Shown: positions 1-10,057 of the stretch, in pieces
Position numbering within the stretch: position 1 is the stretch's first letter
How the letters are laid out: every line of letters begins with the position of its first letter
Assembly: GCF_022568795.1 (NCBI RefSeq)
Contig: NZ_JAKZHU010000001.1
Span: 1,488,001-1,552,000 of the forward strand
Direction of reading: 5' to 3'
Length of the DNA: 64,000 bases
From: Arsenicicoccus dermatophilus
GTDB taxonomy: Bacteria > Actinomycetota > Actinomycetes > Actinomycetales > Dermatophilaceae
The notes under the pieces: model-generated
What the model saw: only the letters and a program-made list of their open reading frames with translations
The model's database searches: none
Told to the model about the DNA's origin: nothing
Program-made: the position numbers and the translations under genes

Positions 1-8
1 TGATCGGC

Positions 9-626
9 ATGCAGGGCTCGCTGCTCGATCTCGCCGACGAGTGCACCCCCGGGCCGCTCGACGGGCTGACGCGCACCGCCCTCGCCCACGGGGCGTGGGT
101 CGACCACCTGCCGGGCTGGCTGCGCGGGTCCGACGCGCTCTTCGACCGGCTGGTCGAGTCCGTGCCGTGGCATGCCGAGCGCCGCCGGATGTATGACGTG
201 GAGGTGGCCGTCCCTCGCCTGACCAAGCACTACGGGACGGGCGAGCCGCTGCCCGATCCGATCCTGGTGGAGCTGCGCGACCGTCTCTCGCAGCACTACC
301 TGCCCGAGCTGGGCGAGCCGCTGACCAGCGCCGGCCTGTGCCTCTATCGCGACGGCGCCGACTCGGTCGCCTGGCACGGCGACACCGTGGGGCGCGGGTC
401 GACCCAGGACACCGTCGTGGCCATCGTCTCGGTGGGGGCCGCCCGCACCCTGACCCTGCGACCCCGCGGCGGTGGGCCCACCGCGCACCGGTTCTCGCTC
501 GGGCACGGGGACCTCGTGGTCATGGGCGGGTCCTGCCAGCGCACCTGGGAGCACGCGATCCCCAAGACGGCCCAGGCGGTCGGGCCTCGCATCTCGATCC
601 AGCTCCGGCCCCGCGGTGTGCGCTGA
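9..626 (+). CDS. AlkB-like 2-oxoglutarate/Fe(II)-dependent dioxygenase
   Basis: Probable DNA or RNA alkylation-damage demethylase of the AlkB family, acting in the cytoplasm by oxidative dealkylation of methylated bases. The 205-residue product has the family signature: His123-x-Asp125 in AWHGD and a distal His182 in WEHAIP form the iron triad, and Arg194/Arg200 in the final strand (RISIQLR) would bind 2-oxoglutarate. The length is normal for actinobacterial AlkB homologues. The start at 9 fits the usual short N-terminus (QGSLLDLADE), but the window begins only 8 bases upstream, so an earlier start cannot be excluded. It stands alone; the next gene begins 167 bp downstream on the same strand. 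Substrate preference cannot be told from sequence. Confidence 0.85.
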   Translation: MQGSLLDLADECTPGPLDGLTRTALAHGAWVDHLPGWLRGSDALFDRLVESVPWHAERRRMYDVEVAVPRLTKHYGTGEPLPDPILVELRDRLSQHYLPELGEPLTSAGLCLYRDGADSVAWHGDTVGRGSTQDTVVAIVSVGAARTLTLRPRGGGPTAHRFSLGHGDLVVMGGSCQRTWEHAIPKTAQAVGPRISIQLRPRGVR

Positions 627-793
627 GGCCGGCCCGTCACCCGGATGCCCGGCACGACGCAAAGCCATCGCCCCTCACAACCGGAGACACGACCAGCGAC
701 CACGAATCACGCTGCGCCGACTGCACTCTCGCGAAGCAGATCGGCCGACGCCCGCGACTTTCCTCCCGGCATACCTGTGAGTAGGGTCCCCCT

Positions 794-2329
794 ATGACAC
801 GCCCGGCAACCCTCCTCGCCCTGGGCCTCGCACTCGCTGCTCCGGCTCTCCCGGCCCTGGCCGCCCCCGCGCAGGCCCACACCCCGCAGACCCCGACCGG
901 GACCGCCAGGCCCACGGTCACCACCCGCGCCGGCGAGGTGGAGCGCTGGCAGTCCCACGGCCGCTGGATCGTCGACGGTCAGGGCCGCGTGGTCATCACC
1001 CACGGCGTCAACGAGGTGGAGAAGAACGCGCCCTATGCCCCCGACGCGGTCGGCTTCGGCGAGGAGGACGCGGCCTTCCTGCAGCAGCAGGGCTTCACGA
1101 GCGTGCGCCTCGGCGTGATCTGGTCCGGCGTCGAGCCGTCGCCGGGGAAGTACGACGACGCCTACCTGCAGCGGATCGAGCGCACCGTCGCCCTGCTGCA
1201 CGCGCACGGCATCAGCAGCCTGCTCGACTTCCACCAGGACATGGTCAACCCGAAGTTCCAGGGCAACGGGTGGCCGGACTGGGCCGTGCTCGACAAGGGC
1301 GCACCCAACATCGTCAAGGCAGGCTTCCCCGGGAACTACTTCCTCAACGAGGGGGTCAAGAACTCCTACGACTCGTTCTACGACGATGCTCCTGCCTCCG
1401 ACGGGGTCGGGATCGCCACGCACTACGCCAAGGCCTGGGGCCACACGGCTGCTCACTTCAAGGACGTCCCAGGGGTCATGGGCTACGACCTCTACAACGA
1501 GCCCTTCCCGGGCCACGGCTACCTGGAGTGCCTGGGGGCCAACGGTTGCCCCAAGGCCGACGGGCGCCTGTCCGTGGTGCAGCAGAAGGCGGTCGACGCG
1601 ATCCGGGCCGTCGACCCGCGCACCACCGTCTACTACGAGCCGATGCAGTTCTTCAACATCGCCAAGCCCACCCACGTGCGGCTCAAGGGCACCAACCTGG
1701 CCCTGTCCTTCCACGACTACTGCGTGAACCAGGCCACGATGCACCGCTACGCGGGGTGCGCCGGGCCGGACGCCAAGGTCTTCGCGAACGCCGAGGACCA
1801 CGCCAGGACGACCGGGTCCGGGCTCCTGATGACCGAGTTCGGTGCGATCACGGCGCAGGACGTGCTGCGGGCCCAGACCGACCTCGCGGCGAAGAACCTC
1901 GTCGGCTGGCAGTACTGGGCCTACACCGGCGGGGACCCCACCACCGCAGGCCCGGGCAACGAGCAGGCTCTCGTCTTCGACCCGCGCAAGGACCCGACCG
2001 GGGACAACGTCGACTGGAAGAAGCTCGACGCCATCGCCGTCGTCCACCCCGACCGGGTCGCCGGGCGTCCCTCGGCCTACGGCTACGACCGGGACAAGGG
2101 GGTCTTCACGATGGCCTGGTCGGCGCTGCGGCCCGACGAGAGCCTCGCCGGACCGGACGACGAGACCACCGTGGTGGTGCCCGAGCGGATCCGGGCCGCG
2201 GGCTACACCGTCGAGGCGACCGGGGCGAAGGTGACCTCCAAGCCGGGTGACGCGGTGGTGCGGCTGCACCTCGAGCCCGGCGCCAAGGACGCGCGTGTGA
2301 CGATCACGCGCACCAAGACCACCCGTTGA
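794..2329 (+). CDS. Secreted GH5 glycosidase, endoglycoceramidase-like
   Basis: A 511-residue exported glycoside hydrolase family 5 protein resembling actinobacterial endoglycoceramidases, which cut the bond between oligosaccharide and ceramide in glycosphingolipids. An N-terminal signal peptide is clear: MTRP, an Ala/Leu-rich core and an AxA-type site near residue 28. The barrel carries the expected acid/base Glu236 in LYNEPF and the nucleophile Glu348 in LMTEFG. The motif HGVNEVEK near residue 70 and DFHQDM near residue 145 are also typical of this subfamily. A beta-sandwich-like C-terminus follows residue 440. The start is supported by the signal peptide; a purine-rich GTAGGG lies about 8 bases upstream. 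A strong hairpin follows the stop at 2364-2409. Substrate is inferred from family resemblance only. Confidence 0.85.
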   Translation: MTRPATLLALGLALAAPALPALAAPAQAHTPQTPTGTARPTVTTRAGEVERWQSHGRWIVDGQGRVVITHGVNEVEKNAPYAPDAVGFGEEDAAFLQQQGFTSVRLGVIWSGVEPSPGKYDDAYLQRIERTVALLHAHGISSLLDFHQDMVNPKFQGNGWPDWAVLDKGAPNIVKAGFPGNYFLNEGVKNSYDSFYDDAPASDGVGIATHYAKAWGHTAAHFKDVPGVMGYDLYNEPFPGHGYLECLGANGCPKADGRLSVVQQKAVDAIRAVDPRTTVYYEPMQFFNIAKPTHVRLKGTNLALSFHDYCVNQATMHRYAGCAGPDAKVFANAEDHARTTGSGLLMTEFGAITAQDVLRAQTDLAAKNLVGWQYWAYTGGDPTTAGPGNEQALVFDPRKDPTGDNVDWKKLDAIAVVHPDRVAGRPSAYGYDRDKGVFTMAWSALRPDESLAGPDDETTVVVPERIRAAGYTVEATGAKVTSKPGDAVVRLHLEPGAKDARVTITRTKTTR

Positions 2330-2363
2330 TCGCGGGCGCAGCCCGCACCGGCGGGTGCTGAGG

Positions 2364-2409
2364 CCGTATGGCGGGAGAAGCGTGGGGGCGTTCGTCTCCC
2401 GCCATACGG
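2364..2409. terminator. Perfect 15-bp hairpin after the GH5 gene, built from two facing GTATGNCG motifs
   Basis: The arms 2364-2378 (CCGTATGGCGGGAGA) and 2395-2409 are exact inverted complements around a 16-base loop, 35 bases past the GH5 stop. There is no T-tract, as is common for actinobacterial terminators. Each arm contains the dispersed motif GTATGGCG, so the hairpin is an inverted motif pair. That arrangement recalls uptake-sequence pairs that double as terminators in Neisseria and Haemophilus; the analogy is an inference. Confidence 0.7.
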
Positions 2410-2528
2410 TCTCGATCTCGCAGGGTCGGCGGCAGGGTGGCCGCCACCAGCCCCTCCCCCAGGTTGCTGCGGCTGCAGAGCACGTACCGTGCGCGCCGCG
2501 TCGTCAGTCCCGCCCCGCCATGTCGATC

Positions 2529-2596
2529 GGGCCAGGCTGGCCCCGTGGATCGATCGAAGAGGGCTCATTCCGTACCTTTCGGGGCCAGCCTGGCCC
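2529..2596. repeat. 16-bp perfect inverted repeat in a non-coding stretch
   Basis: GGGCCAGGCTGGCCCC at 2529-2544 is repeated in inverted orientation at 2581-2596, 36 bases apart. Each arm is itself nearly palindromic. It lies in the stretch 2410-2743, where I see no convincing gene. It could be a cruciform or hairpin, an old mobile-element end or a regulator site; nothing chooses between these. Confidence 0.6.
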
Positions 2597-2743
2597 CATG
2601 TCGGCCCGCATCGGCGCGCGGCGGTCACGAGGTCGTCCGCACCGCAGACCTGTGGTGCGACAACGGTGCCCAGCCCTTCCACAACACCCGGGACGGTCGC
2701 GTCGCGCGGCTCGCGCCGAGCGCGACCGCGCTCCCCAGGCCTG

Positions 2744-3010
2744 CATCGGCAACCTCGGCGTCGGCGACCTGTGGCGCTGGAGAACGCGGTCGACCACCTC
2801 GACGCCCTCGGGATCGTGGACACCGGGCGGGTCGGGGGGCCTGGGTCGGTCGCAGGGCGGCTACATCTCGGCTTTCGCGGCACGCACCCGGACCGCTTCG
2901 CCGCGGTCGGCGTCGGGGCGGGCATCTCGGACTGGTCCTCCCATGCCGTCGCCAACGACCTCCCGGACTTCGCCAGGGACTTCGTGCAGCGCGAGCTGTT
3001 CGGGGGCCGA
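2744..3010 (+). pseudogene. Remnant of an S9 prolyl-oligopeptidase-type peptidase
   Basis: Pieces of an alpha/beta-hydrolase catalytic domain can be read across different frames. First comes a GNLGVGDLW-like stretch. Then, after shifts, comes a helix like ENAVDHLDALGIVDTGRVG, the nucleophile elbow SQGGYISAFA, and then THPDRFAAVGVGAGISDW. This order matches the C-terminal domain of S9 family peptidases (Gly-x-Ser-x-Gly elbow then DRF...GAGI). Here the elbow serine survives but the frame changes at least twice, and both the propeller part and the distal Asp/His region are missing. No intact reading frame spans it. It is a decayed fragment with no expected activity. Confidence 0.65.
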
Positions 3011-3211
3011 CCGCTCGGCCCTGGTCGTGCTCCACGCAGTCGTGGTGGAAGTCGTCGAGGAAGGTGCGCAGTGGGGTGTCCACGGATGTCACGTATAGAT
3101 CCGGTGTGCCTGGTCGGCCAGGGCTGAGCGCTCGTCGCGCGAGTCCCCGGCGAGATCGCGCACGCGGGTCAGCGGGTGCTGCCCGTCCGGGCGGCAGCTG
3201 CGTGCCCCGGG
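3011..3211. other. Intergenic stretch with no supported gene
   Basis: Between the S9 remnant and the 3' end of hipA I see no convincing coding region. A short open stretch on the minus strand near 3030-3110 has protein-like composition but no start, signal or family that I recognise. It may be part of the same decayed region. Confidence 0.4.
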
Positions 3212-4414
3212 TCAGCGGGCCCTGGCGAAGGCCGTTGCCATCCGGGCGCGCTCGCGCTCGCCGATGCCGTATGCCGCCGCTGCGCGGTCCCACCCCAGCA
3301 CTGCGTCCCGCACCGCGGCGAGCACCGCCTCGGCCTCGTCGCGTGCCAGCCGGAAGTAGCCCGCGACGTCCAGCGCGGCCTGCGTCGACCCGCCGTCCCC
3401 GGGGTCGGCCACGTCCGTCGCGAAATCGGACGCGAAGGGTGTCGGGTTGAGGTCGAAGGCCGGAGCCAGCGCCCAGCCCGTGCGGTCCCGCAGGAAGCCG
3501 TGGTTGCGCAGGTGGTTGTCGGTGTTGCCGACGAGGATCCCGAAGGCGCACCTCCGCCACAGCTCGCGCAGGTCCTGGACGGGCCGGGGCGACACCTCCT
3601 CGACCACCTCGGCGAGGTCGAGCCAGGTGGCCCGGTCGCCGTCGGCGGCCTCCAGCATCGTCATGGCCGAGACATAGCCCACCCGCAGGTGGCCGCGCCG
3701 ATCGAAACGCTCGACCACGAGCACGTCCTGCCCGGCGACGGGGATCAGCCGGCTGGGGGGCACCCTGATGCCGGCCGTGGCCGCCAGGTCGAGGGTGACC
3801 TTCTCCCAGGCCATGACGTTCCAGTCGTCGTGCAGCGCGGCCGGGAACTTGGCGATGCCCACCGCCCCGCCGGGCAGCCGGACATGGGCCTTGGGGCGGG
3901 CCCCGCCGAGGGACGAGCCCGCCCCGACGAGCCGTCGCAGGTCGGACAGGTCGGCCTCGTCGGCCAGCACCCGGTCCGCGAGGGACAGCAGCACGCCGAG
4001 CTCGGTGAGGACCGGGATCCCCTCCTCGGCGGCGGCCTGGAAGCCGTCGTCGCCCAAGCGGTAGCGCAGAGCGCCCTGCCGCAGGTCGTCGCGCACCCCG
4101 AGGAGGAAGTCGAGCTCGCCCGGTTGGCGCGGGGTCTCGCCGCAGGTCCGGGCCGCCTCGGCGAGGGTGCGTCGCACCAGCGTCCGGCCCCACCGGTCGG
4201 GGGCCGAGTCCGCCAGCGCGCCGAAGAGCCGCCCGTGAGAGTGGAAGGCGCCGGCGCGCAGGGGCAGCGCCGGGTCGATCGGGTAGGCGTCCGGCCGCGC
4301 GAGGTAGTCGTCGGCGTACGTGAAGGAGAAGGACTGCGCCCCACGGCCGGCGTGCGCGTGCAGGGTGCCGACCCGCGTGTCCTGGGCTGCGGACAGCCAC
4401 ACCTCGACGCTCAT
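3212..4414 (-). CDS. hipA: HipA-family serine/threonine kinase (toxin of a type II TA pair)
   Basis: A 400-residue HipA-like kinase. HipA toxins phosphorylate a translation component (GltX in E. coli) and are held in check by the DNA-binding antitoxin HipB. Visible features are a HipA N-terminal lobe, the glycine-rich GSSLGGARPK loop at 166-175, Lys189 in IAKF, the hinge VLVVERFDR near 231-239, the catalytic loop NTDNHLRN at 297-304 (Asp299), and AFDLNP near 320, the equivalent of the metal-binding DFG. All key residues are present, so it looks intact. Its ATG at 4414 overlaps the hipB stop in an ATGA, which fixes the start and implies translational coupling. Target unknown. Confidence 0.9.
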   Translation of the reverse strand: MSVEVWLSAAQDTRVGTLHAHAGRGAQSFSFTYADDYLARPDAYPIDPALPLRAGAFHSHGRLFGALADSAPDRWGRTLVRRTLAEAARTCGETPRQPGELDFLLGVRDDLRQGALRYRLGDDGFQAAAEEGIPVLTELGVLLSLADRVLADEADLSDLRRLVGAGSSLGGARPKAHVRLPGGAVGIAKFPAALHDDWNVMAWEKVTLDLAATAGIRVPPSRLIPVAGQDVLVVERFDRRGHLRVGYVSAMTMLEAADGDRATWLDLAEVVEEVSPRPVQDLRELWRRCAFGILVGNTDNHLRNHGFLRDRTGWALAPAFDLNPTPFASDFATDVADPGDGGSTQAALDVAGYFRLARDEAEAVLAAVRDAVLGWDRAAAAYGIGERERARMATAFARAR

Positions 4415-4722
4415 GACGCCGAGGCCCGCCGACGGCCTCGGGTGGGCAGGAGCTCCTCGGCGCGCAGGCGACCGACGTCGCTGCCCAGGGGGTCGACCGA
4501 GGCGACGAGGTCGTCGAGCACCCCGAGGGCGCGGGCGACCCGGAGCGTGGCCTCCAGCGCGGCGCCCTGCCCGGACTCGATCCGCTTGACGGTGCTGGTC
4601 GACACCCCCGCGCGCTCGGCCACCTGCTCGATCGTGAGGCCCTGCAGGGTGCGCCAGCCGCGCAGCGAGCCACCGAGCCGGTCCAGCGCCCGCAGGACAG
4701 GTCGCGGCGTGGGGGTCGTCAT
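4411..4722 (-). CDS. hipB: HipB-like XRE-family antitoxin and autorepressor
   Basis: A 103-residue helix-turn-helix protein that should bind both HipA and its own operators. The HTH spans roughly residues 25-60 (LTIEQVAERAG, VSTSTVKRIESG). It is the first gene of the pair and ends in an ATGA overlap with hipA. No Shine-Dalgarno is visible. Instead a TAGGAT -10 element (minus strand, 4729-4734) lies 6 bases before the ATG, so the mRNA is probably leaderless. Two TCAGATCTGA palindromes sit just upstream. The length and arrangement are normal for hipBA. Confidence 0.88.
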   Translation of the reverse strand: MTTPTPRPVLRALDRLGGSLRGWRTLQGLTIEQVAERAGVSTSTVKRIESGQGAALEATLRVARALGVLDDLVASVDPLGSDVGRLRAEELLPTRGRRRASAS

Positions 4723-4728
4723 GCACCC

Positions 4729-4784
4729 ATCCTAGCCCACGGTTCAGATCTGAACCGATGAAACGGCTAAGAGCTCAGATCTGA
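4729..4784 (-). promoter_or_regulatory. hipBA promoter with two HipB operator palindromes
   Basis: A 16-bp perfect palindrome, GGTTCAGATCTGAACC, lies at 4741-4756. A second copy of its core TCAGATCTGA lies at 4775-4784 with one imperfect arm. The centres are 31 bp apart, about three helical turns, so two dimers could bind on one face. A -10-like TAGGAT at 4729-4734 overlaps the region next to the first operator. Autorepression by HipB/HipBA is the known mode for this family; the assignment to these sites is inference from position and symmetry. Confidence 0.8.
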
Positions 4785-4829
4785 ACCACCACATGAGTTT
4801 CGCGCCGCAGGACGCACAGCCCGCCGAGG

Positions 4830-6695
<1,866 letters not shown>

Positions 6696-6860
6696 TCACC
6701 GACCGTATGGCGATGCGTGCGTCGAGTCCATCTGCCACGCGGGCTTCCCGCATGGTGGGACGGGAGTGTGCCCGGGGCGATGGGGCTGCGGGAGGGGCGG
6801 CATACGCCGAGGACCCCTGGTGCACCCGCCCCCTCCCCGGCCTCGTCGACCACGCCGGCG

Positions 6861-7550
6861 CGGCACCGGGACTACGACAACGCCTTCTGGGACGGCCAGC
6901 AGATGGTCTTCGGCGACGGGGACGGGGTCTACTTCGCGTCCTTCACCGACTGCGTGGACGTCGTCGGCCACGAGCTGACCCACGGGCTCACGCAGCTCAC
7001 CGCCGGGCTGACCTATGTCGCCCGGTCCGGGGCTCTCAACGAGTCGATCTCGGACGCCTTCGGGGTGCTCACCAAGCAGCACGCACTCGGGCAGACGGCG
7101 GCGGAGGCCGACTGGCTGATCGGGGCGGGCCTGTTCACCGCCAAGGTCAGGGGGATCGCCCTGCGCTCGATGAAGGCGCCCGGCACGGCCTACGACGACC
7201 CGCACCTGGGGAAGGACCGGCAGCCCGCGAGCATGTCCGGTTACCAGGACCTCTCGCACGACGACGCGGGCGACAACGGTGGCGTCCACATCAACTCCGG
7301 CATCCCCCACCGCGCTTTCTACCTCGTCGCGGACGCGCTGGGCGGCCACGCCTGGGAGCGCGCCGGCCAGATCTGGTGGGACACCCTGCTCGGCGTCAAC
7401 GGCCCTGCGCTGCCGAAGGACTGCGACTTCGCGACCTTCGCCCGGCATACCTTGACGGCAGCGACCGAGCGGTATGGCGCGCGCTCGCGCGAGGTCGACG
7501 CGGTCCCCGAGGCCTGGCGCACGGTGGAGGTGACCTCGGCCCGTCCCTGA
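6861..7550 (+). pseudogene. 5'-truncated M4 (thermolysin/protealysin-like) metalloprotease
   Basis: The frame carries the C-terminal two thirds of a protealysin-type neutral metalloprotease: RDYDNAFWDGQQMVFGDGDG, the zinc motif HELTHG, the third-ligand motif ALNESISDAFG, and the C-terminal domain with DNGGVHINSGIPH. Active-site residues are therefore present. The propeptide and the N-terminal part of the catalytic domain before RDYDN are absent. The open frame continues upstream but with unrelated sequence and reads through the leuA leader region on the other strand. No plausible start with a ribosome site precedes the conserved part. I take it as a remnant. The small inhibitor gene (emfourin) often found beside protealysins is not present. 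Confidence 0.75.
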
Positions 7551-7556
7551 GCGCCC

Positions 7557-8375
7557 TCAGCCCCGTCCGAGCCACCGGCCCACCCGGCGCCCGACGGGCA
7601 CCCGGTCCAGCTCCCGCGCGATGTCGTCGAGGTCCGCGCCCAGCTGGGCCAGCCCCGCGCGGTAGTGCGCCGCGAACCGCTCGTCCCGCTGCGGCACCAC
7701 CCCCGCCACCTGGGTCACCAGCCGCCGGACCTGCCCGAAGGACGCCCGGTCGAGCCGCAGGTGGGCATACCCGTCGACGTCCTCCAGGTGCTGCACCACC
7801 CGTCCGGTCAGCAGCGGCGGGCAGGCGCGCGCCGCCAGCTCGGTGCGGGTGGCGGGCGCCAGGCGGCTGCTGCACGACCGCAGGGCGTCCAGATAGCTCG
7901 ACTCCCCCAGCCAGGCGCGGGCGAGCACGAGCAGCGACTCGTCCTCCGCCCGGGTCAGCTGCACGCCCGCGGCGGCGAGCCCGCAGATCAGCACCTGCAG
8001 GGTCACGGCCCAGGCGCCTTCGGCACGGTGGCGGTGCACGAGGTCGGGATACGCCCGGTCGAGCCGGGGCGAGAACCTCTCGACGACCCGGGTGAGCCGT
8101 CCGTCGGGCTCGCGCAGACCGGTGACCAGCGGGGCGCCCCGCATCCCGAGGATCCCGGGCTCGCGCTCGGCCACGTGGGATGGTCGCAGGTGGCTCGCGA
8201 GCACCCGCACCTCCTCCAGGTCCCGGTGCAGGTCGGCCGCGACCTGCGGGAGGGTGCCCAGACCGTCGACGAGGGCGAGGTGGTTGATCTCGTCGCACGC
8301 GTCCAGGAGGGTCTCCAGCTCGCGCCCGTCCAGGGTCACGGCCAGGTCGTCGTCGCGGTGGGTGAGCAGCTGCAT
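7557..8375 (-). CDS. Unknown protein, candidate immunity partner of the upstream toxin-like gene
   Basis: A 272-residue soluble protein with no family I recognise. It has an acidic, Leu-rich, mostly helical composition with no signal peptide, membrane segment or nuclease-like motif. It is the third gene of a tightly coupled operon: its ATG at 8375 shares the A of the upstream stop (TGATG), which strongly implies translational coupling and a fixed stoichiometry. In polymorphic toxin loci the gene directly after the toxin is usually the immunity protein, so that role is inferred from position only. At 272 residues it is longer than most immunity proteins. It ends 7 bases from the end of the convergent M4 remnant. 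Confidence 0.6.
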   Translation of the reverse strand: MQLLTHRDDDLAVTLDGRELETLLDACDEINHLALVDGLGTLPQVAADLHRDLEEVRVLASHLRPSHVAEREPGILGMRGAPLVTGLREPDGRLTRVVERFSPRLDRAYPDLVHRHRAEGAWAVTLQVLICGLAAAGVQLTRAEDESLLVLARAWLGESSYLDALRSCSSRLAPATRTELAARACPPLLTGRVVQHLEDVDGYAHLRLDRASFGQVRRLVTQVAGVVPQRDERFAAHYRAGLAQLGADLDDIARELDRVPVGRRVGRWLGRG

Positions 8376-10057
8376 CAGTGGTCCTTGTCGTGGAGGTGGT
8401 CGGTCGGCAGCGGCGCCACGAGGACGGACTGCCGCAAGGCGTCGGGGATCTGGAGGGTGGGCGGCCCGGCGGGCGGGTCGGCCGCGGCGGGCGGGTGCGG
8501 TGCGGGCAGCGGCGTGCCCATGGCCTTCAGCAGGGGGTGGTCGGCCGCCCGGGCGACGTGGGCGCCGACGAGGTGCTCGGGGCGATAGACCGCCTCGTAG
8601 CGGTTCCAGGCCTCGTTGCGGGCGAGGGAGAAGGCCTCCTGGTCGGCCGGGGCGGGGGTCGCGGTGCGTGGCCCGTCGGCCGGCCCGCGCTTCGTGACGT
8701 CCTCCGCCGCCAGCTTCTCCAGGTAGTGCTCCTTGGTCACCCGGAAGGTCGTGCCCCCGTCGCTGTCCCGGGGATTGGTGATGACCAGGTGGTCGTCGGC
8801 GGGCTCGACGGTGATCGACCGGTCCTCGGCCAGGTGCACGGTCGGCTGGGTGTGCCGGGTGTCCTCGACGCGGCGCAGCAGCTCGTCGCTGGAGCGGATC
8901 TCGGGCATGTCCGGGATCACCCAGCGGTTCTTGCGGGTGTCCCGGCCGAGGACGTGCTTGTCGTACGAATGACCCTCGGCGATGCGCCGCCAGAGCTGGC
9001 CCTCCTCGCGCGCCGCCTGCCGCTCCAGGCTGCTGAACATGTCGTGCGCGGCCCGCTTGGCGGTGAGGGCGTCCTTCATCACGGTCGACCCGGCCCCGAG
9101 CCCGGTGGGACGGGCCCCGTCGAGATAGCCATAGCTCACGGCGGTGGCGAGCCGGGCCCAGGTGGTGGCCGGCGAGTGCTGCACCGGGATGTCCATGACG
9201 TATGGCGTCCCGTCCAGGCTCTCCATCGGCGCGGCCTCGTGCGCCCACTCGTAGGGGTGCTCGAAGACCCACCGGGCGAGCTCCCCGTCCTGCGTGGCCA
9301 GCAGGACGTTCCGGGCGAGCATGCCCGCGTCGTTGTGGGTGCCGTAGTCGTCGACGGCGTCCGCGAACGCGTCGTCCGTCTCGTAGCGTCGCCGCGCGCT
9401 CTCGGTGACCGGCCCCACGCCCCACTTGCGCACGTGCTCGGCCACGGTGCCGACCACCTGCCGGGCCCGCACGCGCAGGTCCTCGTCGTGGGCCTGGCTG
9501 CCCCCGAGCAGCCGGTCCGGTGTCGTCGTCGCGGCGAGGCCGGGGACGCACTGCGCCCGCACGGTGCCCTCGCCGATCCCCTGCAGCGCCACCGCGAGGC
9601 GGTGGTCGACGTCCTCGGCCAGGGCGAGCAGGGTCGTCAGGTCGCCGGCGAACCGCTGCCGGGTGGCCTCCCGCTCGGCGGGCGACCAGGCATCGGTCGC
9701 CGCCTCGGCGCCGGTCCGCAGGTCGGCCACCTCGCCGTCGCCCACGAGGGCGAAACCCGCTGCGGCCAGGTCGGTCTCGATGCGTCGCAGGTCCGCGGCC
9801 ACCTGGTCGACCCGGGCCGCAGCCGCGTGCAGCGCGACACCGGCGGCCAGCAGCTCGTCGGCCCGCTCGGCGATCGCCACCCGGACCGAGACCAGCGCCT
9901 CGGCCGCGGCGTCGGAGGCCCCGCCGTGCCAGCCGGTGACCTGGGTCCCCAGGCGATCCCGTATGCCGGTCAGCTGCTCACCCCTGGCCGCGATCCCGGC
10001 CGCCACCTGCCGCAGCCCGTCCGGGGACCACCGGCGCAGCAGCTCCAGCGAGGCCAT
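8375..10057 (-). CDS. WXG-fold type VII-type effector with CdiA-like C-terminal toxin domain (inferred)
   Basis: A 560-residue protein. The N-terminal 100 residues are helical with a W-x-G turn (Trp43-His-Gly45) and long Ala-rich helices, as in LXG/WXG proteins exported by type VII (ESX-like) systems. A long middle region follows. Residues 361-450 contain HSYDKHV (His363, Lys367, His368), then a spaced NPRDSDGGTTFR motif (428-439) and a Tyr. This pattern recalls CdiA C-terminal, barnase/EndoU/colicin-like ribonuclease folds. About 110 proline-rich residues follow, which is unusual. Its ATG at 10057 overlaps the upstream stop as TGATG, and its own stop overlaps the next start the same way. No secretion apparatus is in the window. 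The toxin role is inference. Confidence 0.6.
   Translation of the reverse strand: MASLELLRRWSPDGLRQVAAGIAARGEQLTGIRDRLGTQVTGWHGGASDAAAEALVSVRVAIAERADELLAAGVALHAAAARVDQVAADLRRIETDLAAAGFALVGDGEVADLRTGAEAATDAWSPAEREATRQRFAGDLTTLLALAEDVDHRLAVALQGIGEGTVRAQCVPGLAATTTPDRLLGGSQAHDEDLRVRARQVVGTVAEHVRKWGVGPVTESARRRYETDDAFADAVDDYGTHNDAGMLARNVLLATQDGELARWVFEHPYEWAHEAAPMESLDGTPYVMDIPVQHSPATTWARLATAVSYGYLDGARPTGLGAGSTVMKDALTAKRAAHDMFSSLERQAAREEGQLWRRIAEGHSYDKHVLGRDTRKNRWVIPDMPEIRSSDELLRRVEDTRHTQPTVHLAEDRSITVEPADDHLVITNPRDSDGGTTFRVTKEHYLEKLAAEDVTKRGPADGPRTATPAPADQEAFSLARNEAWNRYEAVYRPEHLVGAHVARAADHPLLKAMGTPLPAPHPPAAADPPAGPPTLQIPDALRQSVLVAPLPTDHLHDKDH

Noticed and set aside
7557-9551. A 664-residue minus frame covering the candidate immunity protein
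   Set aside because: The upstream half is an out-of-frame shadow of the WXG effector; the gene starts at 8375 in a TGATG overlap.
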